From positions 3,156,001 through 3,220,000 of the forward strand of contig JAJFZO010000230.1 in assembly GCA_021397835.1 (NCBI GenBank): a stretch of 64,000 nt of DNA. The letters are read 5' to 3'. The notes below the pieces were generated by a model. That model worked only from the letters and a program-made list of their open reading frames with translations, did no database searches and had not been told where the DNA came from. A program made the position numbers and the translations under genes. Below are positions 1 through 9,859 of the stretch, in pieces. This stretch comes from Moringa oleifera (taxonomy: Eukaryota; Streptophyta; Magnoliopsida; Brassicales; Moringaceae). Numbering within the stretch: the first letter of the stretch is position 1; the number at the start of each line of letters is the position of its first letter.

Positions 1-193
1 AGACTTTTTCTCTTTTATTCCTATGTGGTCACCCACTTGATTGAGTTTGTCTGGGTTTGTTGATCTTCAATAGTTCTTGGTCCTCAGTTTCTTGCATTTT
101 GGGACTTCTGTTTTCAAAGTTTAATTGGGTTCTTGAGCCTTGAAATACTGACTTCTGTTTTCTGGTTTTCATTGGTTCTTTTGTTTGTTGCAG

Positions 194-3100
194 TACATGG
201 GACGTGGGTTTCAGATAAGAGGATAGAACCAGGGGTTCGAGTGGAGTTGAAAGAGGATGATATCATAAGGCTTGGCGGCTCAACTAGGGTGTACAGGCTA
301 CATTGGATTCCCTTGAGCCGCGCATATGATGTGGATAATCCCTTTGTGATACCCACGGACATGTCCATCTCAGAAGACAAAGAAGAGGAAAATGCAGCAC
401 TTGAAGCAGCAAACAGTGTGCTTAAAGGAGAAAATACAGTTTTTGAAGCAGAAAATGCTGTGAAGACATATCAGGTTAGTTGAAATTTGCTTTTGATAGT
501 AGAAATCTTCCGTGCCCATAACATGTTTGTTAGATTGTTGATGACAATGTTCCTTTTAGGGGTCAACTGTGGCACGATAATTCTTTGTCTACTGAAGTTT
601 TGAAATGTAAAGATTGGGGTCAGAGGACAGCATTTGTTTGTATGAAATGAAAAGCCTAAAGGAAAGATACAGTAGTTAGTACTTGGAAAAGAACAATGAA
701 CGTATCCTCCTGGAATTATTTGTCTGGCTTAAGCATGGTTGGACTGTTTATTCACTAGTTAGTACCTGATAAAGAACAATGAACACATCCGCCTGGAATT
801 ATTTGTCTGGCTTAAACATGGTTGGACAGTTTAAACATTAGATAACTGTTTCTATTTCTGATTTTCATTTATTTGGTCGGGAAACGTACAGGATGACTAT
901 GCCTGGTCTATTGACAAAGAATCTATTGACGAGAAACATTCTTTGGTTGTGGAAGCAAAAGAAGTGGAAACATGCCAGGTAAGAATTTATTGTCAAAGTA
1001 GCAATAGAAATGTAGATTGAAGATGTCTATCAAAAGGTTATTGTTCTAATCCTATTCCTTCTGGATTTGACAGGTCATACATGATCGGAATTCTGAGCTA
1101 GCTGAAAATGAAGAAACTCCATCACTTGACTTGGTTTTGGAGGGTATAGATTCCTTATTTGCTGATCAGAATTTAGAATTAGTTAGGAAGGAGGAGAACA
1201 CATCAGCACATTTAAAGCTCATTAATGATACAATCTTGGATGGAAAGAGGGATGATAATCCACCAAGAAACGAGCATGAAGTTAGGGAAATCTCAAGTCT
1301 CTTGTCAAGTCCCAAGGAGACCCGAAATCAGCAATTTGATGAGGATAAGCAAAGCTCACATGAGTTTGTCATCAAACATATATCTGAAAGAGAAAACAAA
1401 GAGAACTCTAGGAGAAGGAAGAAAAATTCTGGCCCATTGATGAGCTTGGATTCTTGTGGACCCATTGAAGAGGTGGTGGCCAGAGAAACTGAAAGCCAAA
1501 GGCCTTCTCAAGAATCAAGTGAATGCACAGAAGGTATATCAAGACTGTCAACTGGGCGTCTCATGATGAAATCTGCAAATTCATCTCTGCCCAATGTGGA
1601 GATTCCTTCAGAAATCAATGCTAGAAACATCTGCAAACAAAATAAGAACCAAGAGCCCCTCTTTTCCTTACAACAGACATCTGAAAGAGAAAATGCAGGG
1701 AGTATTGCAGCAAATCAAAAATTGAAGCTGCAAGTGGATGTGAACTATACCGGAAAACTTGAGGAAGAAGCTGGAAAGCAGAACCTATTAAAGGATGGCC
1801 AGGAAGAGATCAAAATCTGGAATTCCTTTTCTGCATCTCTGGCAGCAGAATCTGTGAACTCATGTTTGCCTGTTGTGGAAGTTCTTTCTGATATAACAGA
1901 AAATAAAGACAGCCAGACCCCACAGTCTCATGCCATAGCACCTGTACTGTCTGAAATAAATAACTCAGGATGCTCCTCATTAAAACTGGATAAAAGATCA
2001 AGCATGCGCTGCATTTGGTCTAGAAGAGGTAAACCTTCTGCTGCTCTTCAGATTCAAACAAGCAGGAGCAAAGGGAAGACCAGAAGAGTTGGTTATAATG
2101 GGGAAGTTGGATTGCAAGAAAAGGAAGATACAGAAAATAGATCAGTTTCCCAAGCTCTTTTCCCTGATTCAGAGGAAACAGAAGAAGATATCTTTACTCC
2201 AAACAAGGAGAATCTGACTCCAACTACTCGTCTACTCAAGTCCCTTAAAGACACAGGTAAGCTAGAGGAAATTGAACATCCCTCATTCTCTTCAAATGTT
2301 GCTTTTAGCCCCAGTATCCAGCCACGAGAAGGTGTGACTCCCTCATCAGACAAAGAAAACCAGACACCAAAACTTCTGCATGAACAAAAACCAGCAAAAC
2401 GCACCTCTAGAAAGCAAGTGAAGTTGGATGAGAAGGAACCGGCAATGAAGAGAAGAACAGAAAGGATACCATTTCAATCTTTACTAGTCAACTCTGGAGG
2501 CAAAAGTGGGTCAAATGTTGCAACCAGTCTTGCTGCTGCAAGGAGCAGCAGTAGTTCTATAGGTTGTTCTCAAACAATTGAGGGAAGGATCACGAGCCCA
2601 CCTAATGTAAGTTGACCAGAAAACCTTGATTTGTTTATTGATATCATTCTAATGGTTCTTAGTGGTTGGTCTGTCACTCATATACGGTAACTGAAATTCT
2701 TTTGTAGAACAATTATGTTGGACAGGGTAAGAGGTGGACTATAATAGTGGACACTACTTCTCTTCTGGACAAGGAGTCAAGAAAGTCACTGCAGTTATTA
2801 CAAGGTCTCAAGGGGACCCAATTAATCATTCCAAGAATTGGTACTGGAAATAGAAAATATTCCTCATCTCTTATTTTGTGGTATCAAGTAGTTATTGTGG
2901 TCATCACACCAGTTGATCTTACCTAAATCCTAACAACCATGGATTCTTTCTCTTTTGTTTCAGTCATAAGGGAACTGGATTGCTTGAAGCGGCGTGGAGG
3001 TCTGTTCAGAAGAACCACCGAGGTCTGTGCAGTTTTAGAGTGGGTTGAGGAGTGTATGATGAGGACAAAGTGGTGGATCAATGTCCAGAGCTCAGCGGAG

Positions 3101-3693
3101 GAGGTAAGGTCAATAGCACCAACCCCTCCTGCTTCTCCTCAGTCTGGATTCAGTGATGGGAATGGGAGATTTTCATGTCAGAAAATAAGCTCAGTGCCAT
3201 TTTCACTGCACGGGAACTTTGTCGAAATTGTTTCACCCACAGCAGAGGACCATATCATTGATTGTGCCCTCCTATATAGGAAGATGAATGATGGACCGCT
3301 CGTCCTTCTTAGTAATGATGTGACTTTGAAAATCAAAGCCATGGCAGAGGTACCTCTGATGCTGACTTCTCTCTCTCTCTCTCTCTCTCTCTCTGGCTCG
3401 CTCGCTGACTTTTCTTATACAAGTTCTTCACATGGATTTGTTTGTTCCAGGGTCTGATCTGTGAGACAGCTCAGGAATTCCGTGAGAGTCTGGTGAACCC
3501 CTTCTCAGAGAGGTTCTTGTGGGCGGACAGCTCGCCCAGAGGACTTACTTGGTCTCATTTAGATGATGTGGTTTTGAGGGAGAAATATAACAGCTGCCCT
3601 TTGAAGAAATCATCAAAAGGAGAAGGTGCAAAGGGTCTGAAGCTCATCCTGCTCCACAATTCTCATTATGGACATATCAATTCGTTGGGTTGA
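194..3693 (+). CDS. PS1: PARALLEL SPINDLE 1-like protein (FHA + PINc), 5' partial
   Basis: Six exons are visible: 194-474, 892-978, 1074-2606, 2708-2840, 2964-3349 and 3451-3693. All junctions are GT...AG and all phases join without a shift. The first exon opens inside an FHA domain (HGTWVSDKRIEPGV... GGSTRVYRLHWIPLSRAYD), so upstream exons are off the window. A long, acidic, probably disordered linker of about 600 residues follows. The C-terminal third is a PINc nuclease-like domain: beta-strand and Asp in TIIVDTTSLLD, Glu/Asp in RELDCLKR, Asp in DHIIDCALLY, Asp in VLLSNDVTLK, then the end AEGLICETAQEF. FHA at the N-terminus with PINc at the C-terminus is the layout of Arabidopsis PS1, which controls spindle orientation in male meiosis II; its loss gives unreduced (2n) pollen. 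The FHA part should bind phosphothreonine. The linker carries three KEN motifs beside TP sites. Assignment is from domain order and remembered sequence; orthology is likely but not proven here. Confidence 0.88.
673..838 (+). repeat. 83-bp tandem duplication in a PS1 intron
   Basis: Two imperfect copies with period 83 (673-755 and 756-838) share the blocks TAGTTAGTAC, AGAACAATGAAC and TGGAATTATTTGTCTGGCTT. They lie in the intron between exons 194-474 and 892-978. No coding role is seen. Confidence 0.85.
3369..3394 (+). repeat. (CT)13 microsatellite in the last PS1 intron
   Basis: An uninterrupted CT tract begins 19 bases after the donor of the 101-bp last intron (3350-3450). In so short an intron its length may vary between individuals and could affect splicing. 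Confidence 0.95.
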
Positions 3694-4320
3694 GCACAAT
3701 CTTAGTCTGTATTGTATGTTTGTTTTCCTCAAACAAAAATGACAAGGGAAATTGACTTCTTTGGAGTCAGCTTTTGGGTTCAGGTAATGTCTGGTTGAAA
3801 TTCTTGTAGATTGGCGGATAGCAGTCCTAGATACATTCAAAAATCTCAAAACATCTCGTTGGATTGTAATTGTTGAAATGCGGAAAGGTGGGATAACTTG
3901 TTTCTTTTGTCTCTTGAAAATGAGCGGAGCAAAACAACTCATTTTGATTCTAATTTTTAGATCACATACCCAAGACTAGAACTGAATTCTTCAGTTGTTC
4001 TAGTATCAAGAAAAGATGATATTGATTGTCTCCAAATCCAATTCACAGTCACAACAAAACAAAAAATGTTGTTAATAGGATAAAATTGAAAGCTTTACAC
4101 CCACGCTGGGTATTGATATATAAGTATTTGGTATTTTGCTTATTTGGAAAGGTCAGTCATTCAGATAAAATTGATCCAATCAAGAATTCTTATATCAGTT
4201 GGGGCAATTCAGTAGCAGAGCTCTCTGGGTCAGTCTTGTCATTTATCTCAGTTCGTACATAGCAAATTCACCGGTAATAGCTCGACTCGAGAAAACTCGG
4301 GTCCCCGTGTAAACCTTTCG
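3694..4320 (+). other. PS1 3' flank
   Basis: This is the 3' UTR and downstream flank of the PS1-like gene, running up to the left LTR of a copia element. There is no convincing ORF. The start of the retroelement is only about 630 bases past the PS1 stop codon, in the same orientation. Confidence 0.6.
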
Positions 4321-4340
4321 TGTTGAGTATGTGTGGAGAC

Positions 4341-4481
4341 TTATCCACAAAAGGGTTTATATTTATCTGAAAAGATATATATTTATCTGAGATGACATAT
4401 ACTTATCTGAAAGGATATATATGCTTATCTGAAAAAAAAATATACTCATCCAAAGAGTATATACTCATCAAAAAGGATATC
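4341..4481 (+). promoter_or_regulatory. U3 tandem-repeat array upstream of the LTR TATA box
   Basis: About seven imperfect 19-22-base units, each starting TTATC or TCATC followed by an A/G-rich stretch and ATAT (for example TTATCTGAAAAGATATATA at 4363 and TTATCTGAAAGGATATATAT at 4403). They end 40 bases before the TATA box and recur in the right LTR. Tandem U3 boxes act as stress-responsive enhancers in tobacco Tnt1; a similar role here is inference. Confidence 0.7.
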
Positions 4482-4523
4482 TTGAGATTCTCACACATCT
4501 ATCTTTTGGGCCTTGGGCTCTAC

Positions 4524-4531
4524 TATATAAA
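4524..4531 (+). promoter_or_regulatory. LTR TATA box
   Basis: TATATAAA followed by AGGGGGGGC. The identical box is at 9060-9067 in the right LTR. It is the likely start of the R region of the genomic RNA. Confidence 0.8.
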
Positions 4532-4834
4532 GGGGGGGCTTCTACCCATGTAAATATCACAACAGAGAGAGTGAGTAAGAGTCCTAGGGTTTTATTCTAG
4601 TAGAGTGAGGGCTAAGAAAACGGTTATCTCTCTTGTAATCTATTTTCATAGTGAAAGGGTTTCCTGCAGTGGCTGCAAAGTGGATGTAACTCTCAATTGA
4701 GGGTGAACCACTATAAATCTTGTGTTCCTGTGGTTGTTTACTTTCTTCTTGCTTTTATTATTGTTGCTTTCAGGTTATAGGGATTTGATATTTGATCCAT
4801 CAACTAAGGATCTGGTTGTCAAATTCCCAACAAC

Positions 4835-4846
4835 TGGTATCAGAGC
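4835..4846 (+). other. Primer binding site (initiator-Met tRNA type)
   Basis: TGGTATCAGAGC lies two bases after the left LTR. This is the usual plant copia PBS, complementary to the 3' end or an internal part of initiator methionine tRNA. Confidence 0.93.
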
Positions 4847-4869
4847 TTCGGGTTTTGAGATTGAAAGCA

Positions 4870-7800
4870 ATGGGTAGCGAAGAAAACTCATCACATGGGA
4901 TCATCAAGTTCGATGGTACAGATTATGCCTTCTGGAGAATGCAAATCGAGGATTATCTGTATGGGAAAAAGCTGCATGAACCACTTTTGGGTCAAAAACC
5001 TGAAAAGATTTCAGAAAGCGATTAGAATCTCCTTGATCGACAGGTGCTGGGAGTTATTCGGTTGACACTGTCAAAGAACGTTGATCACAACGTGGCGAAG
5101 GAGAAAACAACTGCAAGTCTGATGAAGGTGCTATCTGACATGTATGAAAAACCTTCAGCAAACAACAAGGTTTTTCTCATGAAGAAGCTATTCCACTTGA
5201 AAATGGGTGAAGGTAATTCTGTGGCAACTCATCTTAATGAGTTTAATACAATAGTTAATCAGTTATCTTCTGTTGAGATTGACTTTGATGATGAGGTACG
5301 TGCCTTGATACTATTGGCATCGTTGCCAAATAGTTGGGAGCCCATGAGAGCAGCGATGAGCAATTCTGTTAGGAGTTCAAAATTGAACTTCAATGATGTT
5401 CGTGATCGAGTTCTTGCAGAAGAGATTCGGAGGATCGATTCAGGTGAAACATCAGTTGCAAATTCTGCCATAAATGTTGAAAACAGGGGAAGAGAAAGTG
5501 ACAGAAACTCTGATCACAATAAGGGCAAATCTAAGTCAAGGAATGGAAGAAGCAAATCTAGATCTGGAAGAAATCTGGAATGCTGGAACTGTAAGAAAAA
5601 GGGCCACATGAAGAAAGACTGTCGCTTACTGAAGAAAAAAGGTGAGCATAAAGATGACACTGCAAATGCTGTAACAGATGAGGTAGATGATGCTTTACTC
5701 TTGGCTATTGATAATCCTCTTGAGTTTTGGGTTTTAGATTCTGGGGCGTCTTTTCATACCACCGCATATGGCAAAATAATAGAAAATTATGTTGCTGGAA
5801 ATTTTGGGAAGGTCTATCTTGCTGATGGAGAACCTTTGAATATTATTGGTATGGGTGATGTTAAATTGAAGATGCCAAATGGGAATATCTGAAAGATTCA
5901 AAAGGTGAGACATGTGCCAAAGTTGATGAGAAATCTAATTTCTGTTGGACAGCTTGACAGTGAAGGGCATAGGGTGACTTTCAATGATAATGCTTGGAAA
6001 GTTACCAAAGGTGCCATGGTTGTTGCTCAAGGAAGCAAAACTGGAACTCTCTATATGACTTCAAGTTGCAAGGATACAGTGGCTACTGTTGACACTGGTG
6101 TGAACTCTGACTTATGGCATTGCAGACTTGGGCATATGAGTGAAAAGGGAATGAAGGTCATGGTGGCAAATGGTAATTTGCCGGATTTAAAATCTGTAGA
6201 GCACAAGTTGTGTGAAAGCTGCATCCTTGGCAAACAGAAAAGGGTCAGCTTCTCCAAAGCAGGAAAGCAGTTGAAGCAGCAAAAACTAGAGTTAGTTCAT
6301 ACAGATGTATGGGGGCCTTCGACTGTGACGTCTCTTGGGGGATCTAGCTACTATATGACTTTCATTGATAACTCAACCAGAAAGGTATGGATTTATTTTC
6401 TAAAGAATAAATCTGATGTATTTGATGCTTTCAGGAAATGGAAAGCCATGGTTGAGAATGAAACTAATCTTAAAGTTAAGTGTTTGAGATCTGATAATGG
6501 TGGAGAATACATTGATGGGGATTTCAAACAGTTTTGTGCTGACAATGGGATCAAGATGGAGAAGACTACTCCAGGTATACCTCAGCAGAATGGTGTTGCA
6601 GAAAGGATGAACAGAACACTGAATGAGCGTGCAAGGAGCATGAGAATGCATGCAGGGTTGCCCAAGGCATTTTGGGCAGATGCAGTTAACACTGCAGCCT
6701 ATTTAATCAATAGGGGCCCTTCAGTTTCTTTGGATTGCAGAATACCCGAGGAGGTTTGGAGTGGTAAAAAGGTAAATCTGTCTTTTCTAAGAATATTTGG
6801 TTGCCTGTCATATATCCATATTGATGCTGCTGCTAGAGGCAAACTTGATCCTAAATCAAAAAAATATTTTTTCATTGGATATGGTGACAATGAGTTTGGT
6901 TATCGTTTCTAGGATAGCCAAAACAGGAAGATCATTAGGAGCAGGGATGTAATCTTCAATGAGCAAGTTCTGTACAAGGATAGTTTGGGCAAGAGTTCAG
7001 AAGTAACAGATTCTGAGACAAAAAGGCCTGAAGTGATCCACTTGAAAGACATTCCAGTGAATCAGTTGCAACAGAATACTGAAGAAGTTGAAGATGACAT
7101 TGCTGAGCAAAATTAGGAAAGTATGGCTCCAGAAGTAAATCCAACCACTCCTGTGACAGAAGTGAGAAGATCTTCCAGAACTGTGAGACCACCACAGAGA
7201 TTTTCACCATCTCTGAACTACATCTTGTTGACTGATAGGGGTGAACCAGAGAGTTTTGATGAAGCTTTGCAGGGTGATGAATCAATCAAGTGGGAGTTAC
7301 CATGAAAGATAAGATGAATTCTCTCATGAGTAATCAAACATGGGAGTTGGCAGAACTACCACATGGAAAAACGGCCTTGCAGAACAAATGGGTTTACCGA
7401 ATAAAAGAAGAACATGATGGCAACAAGCGGTATAAAGCAAGGTTAGTAGTTAAAGGCTTTCAACAAAAGGAAGGTATTGACTACACAGAGATTTTCTCCC
7501 CAGTGGTTAAGTTGACTACAATCAGAATAGTGCTTGGGTTAGTGGCTCAGGAAGATTTGCATCTGCAGCAAATGGATGTAAAAACTACTTTTCTTCATGG
7601 TGACTTGGAGGAAGAAATTTACATGAAACAACCACAAGGATTTGAAGTCAAAGGTAAGGAGAAAATGGTATGCAAACTTATGAAAAGTTTGTATGGGTTA
7701 AAACAAGCTCTAAGACAGTGGTACAAGAAGTTTGACAACTTTATGGGTGACAATGGTTTCTTAAGATGCCAGGCAGACCATTGTTGTTATGTTAAGAGGT

Positions 7801-8789
7801 ATGATAACTCTTGCATTATATTACTGCTGTATGTTGATGATATGTTAATTGCTGGAGCTAATTTGCATGAGATAGAGAAATTAAAGAGTAAGCTTTCAAA
7901 GAAGTTTGCTATGAAGGATTTGGGTTCCGTCAAACAAATCCTTGGGATGAGAATCACCAGGGAAAAGGGAATTCTCAAGCTATCTCAGGAGAAATACATC
8001 AACAAAGTGCTTGCTAGATTCAGAATGGATGGTGCCAAACCAGTGAGTACACCTTTGGCTAGTCATTTCAGACTATCCAAGAGTCAGTCTCCCTCAACTG
8101 ATGATGAAATTGCATATATGGGCAAGGTGCCTTATGCTTCTGCTATTGGGAGTCTAATGTATGCCACAGTATGTACAAGACCAGACATAGCACATGCAGT
8201 GGGAGTTGTTAGCAGGTATATGAGCAATCCAGGAAAGCAACACTGGGAAGCAGTTAAATGGATCTTCAGGTATTTGAAGAGCACTGCAGACTTCGCTTTA
8301 TACTTCAGAAAAACAGATATGGGCTTGCATGGTTATGTTGATGCTGATATGGCTGGTGATATCGACAGCAGAAAAAGTACTACAGGGTATGTTTATACAT
8401 TGGGTGGTACTGCAATCAGTTGGATGTCTAAACTACAAAAGATAGTTGCACTTTCAACCACAGAGGCTAAATATGTTGCTCTTACAGAAGTAAGCAAGGA
8501 GATGATATGGTTGTTATCTTTCCTAAATGAACTGGGGCACAAGTTTGAAAAAGGTATGTTGCATTGTGACAGCCAGAGTGCCATTCACTTGGCAAAGAAC
8601 CCTATGTATCATGCTAAAACGAAGCATATACAAGTCAGATATCACTTCATAAGATCAGCTTTGGAAGATGGTGTCTTGTCACTCGAAAAGATACAAGGAA
8701 GTCAGAATCCAACTGATATGCTAACCAAGGTTGTTACAATCGAGAAACTGAAGTTGTGTACAACTTCAGTGGGGCTTCTCAGCTGCTGA
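4870..8789 (+). pseudogene. Broken gag-pol polyprotein of the young copia element
   Basis: A single polyprotein frame starts at ATG 4870 (MGSEEN...) and is interrupted by stops at 5023, 5890, 6910 and 7114, then by a one-base loss near 7300 that moves the rest to another frame; the end is at 8789. Landmarks: gag with zinc knuckle CWNCKKKGHMKKDC (5581-5622); protease WVLDSGAS (about 5728-5751); integrase HHCC region (about 6115-6240) and catalytic core with DVWGP, SDNGGEY and QQNGVAERMN; RT YVDD (7830-7841); RNase H DADMAGD (about 8339). Three stops stand where a Trp codon is expected by family alignment (TGG to TAG or TGA), and the fourth where Gln is plausible (CAG to TAG). The RT-RNase H part (7290-8789) is one open frame of 499 codons. 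Confidence 0.93.
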
Positions 8790-8847
8790 TTGGGAAGTCA
8801 TGGCCATTGCAGGTGGAAGAAACAATTGAGATAATGAATTAGTCTCC

Positions 8848-8857
8848 AAGTGGGAGA
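8848..8857 (+). other. Polypurine tract
   Basis: AAGTGGGAGA sits directly before the right LTR, the usual site for priming plus-strand DNA in copia elements. Confidence 0.85.
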
Positions 8858-8858
8858 T

Positions 8859-9368
8859 TGTTGAGTATGTGTGGAGACTTATCCACAAAAGGGTTTATAT
8901 TTATCTGAAAAGATATATATTTATCTGAGATGGCATATACTTATCTGAAAGGATATATATGCTTATCTGAAAAAAATATACTCATCCAAAGAGTATATAC
9001 TCATCAAAAAGGATATCTTGAGATTCTCACACATCTATCTTTTGGGCCTTGGGCTCTACTATATAAAGGGGGGGCTTCTACCCATGTAAATATCACAACA
9101 GAGAGAGTGAGTAAGAGTCCTAGGGTTTTATTCTAGTAGAGTGAGGGCTAGGAAAACGGTTATCTCTCTTGTAATCTATTTTCATAGTGAAAGGGTTTCC
9201 TGCAGTGGCTGCAAAGTGGATGTAACTCTCAATTGAGGGTGAACCACTATAAATCTTGTGTTCCTGTGGTTGTTTACTTTCTTCTTGCTTTTATTATTAT
9301 TGCTTTCAGGTTATAGGGATTTGATATTTGATCCATCAACTAAGGATCTGGTTGTCAAATTCCCAACA
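8859..9368 (+). repeat. Right LTR of the young copia element
   Basis: 510 bp, the partner of 4321-4832. Substitutions relative to the left copy are all A/G transitions (GATGGC, GCTAGG, ATTATTATTG here). TATA box at 9060-9067. Confidence 0.97.
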
Positions 9369-9859
9369 CTTCGAACAATAGCACCAAATCCATCAGCTCC
9401 ACTTAAGATCGAGCTCCCCATTTTAGCCTGGTCAGTCAGCGCAACTTGGATTTTCATATGTATCTTATCATAATGGATGTTCAAAATTTTCAGATATTCT
9501 CTTCGTTAGATTTTTCTAGAATTTCCCTTGAGTGGCTTCCAAATTGAAAGTTTTCATAAAATAAATAAGATTTTTTTTTCAAAATGTATAAAGGGTGTAA
9601 GAATTTTTTTAGTGTTCTTTTAATGTCCATTTGAAGACTGATTATTAACTTGGGTGTCTAAAAGTATCCTTTTTACATATTAAGCCATTCTTTCAAATTG
9701 GTCCTGTTCAAGTCATGAATAATTTTTTCAGTGGTAATAGATATCTTCCGCAAGAACACCCTAACCGTTAAAAATAATTGATTATAAAATTCTAGGTAAT
9801 GTCAAATTTGCATTTGTTAATTTATCTTGCTTAATCTATCCAGAAAGATTTGTTACAAG
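9369..9859. other. Spacer between two copia elements
   Basis: AT-rich sequence between the young and the old copia element. No ORF or recognisable motif was seen. Confidence 0.5.

Larger units (their letters stand above)
4321..4832 (+). repeat. Left LTR of the young copia element
   Basis: 512 bp, from TGTTGAGTATG to ATTCCCAACA. It contains a U3 tandem-repeat array (4341-4481), a TATA box (4524-4531) and a pyrimidine-rich U5 region. It repeats at 8859-9368. Confidence 0.97.
4321..9368 (+). mobile_element. Young Ty1/copia LTR retrotransposon (5.05 kb)
   Basis: A complete element in order: LTR (512 bp), PBS, gag-pol, polypurine tract, LTR (510 bp). The LTRs begin TGTTGAG and end CCCAACA. Aligned by eye they differ by three A/G transitions and a 9-versus-7 A-run, so insertion is recent. 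Flanks are tttcg on the left and cttcg on the right, a 5-bp target duplication with one mismatch. Domain order (gag, protease, integrase, RT, RNase H) is that of Pseudoviridae/copia. The coding region is broken, so this copy cannot make its own proteins. Confidence 0.96.

Noticed and set aside
1..193. Open frame from 133 running into the first visible PS1 exon
   Set aside because: The acceptor TTGTTGCAG at 185-193 marks the exon start; the upstream part is intron read-through.
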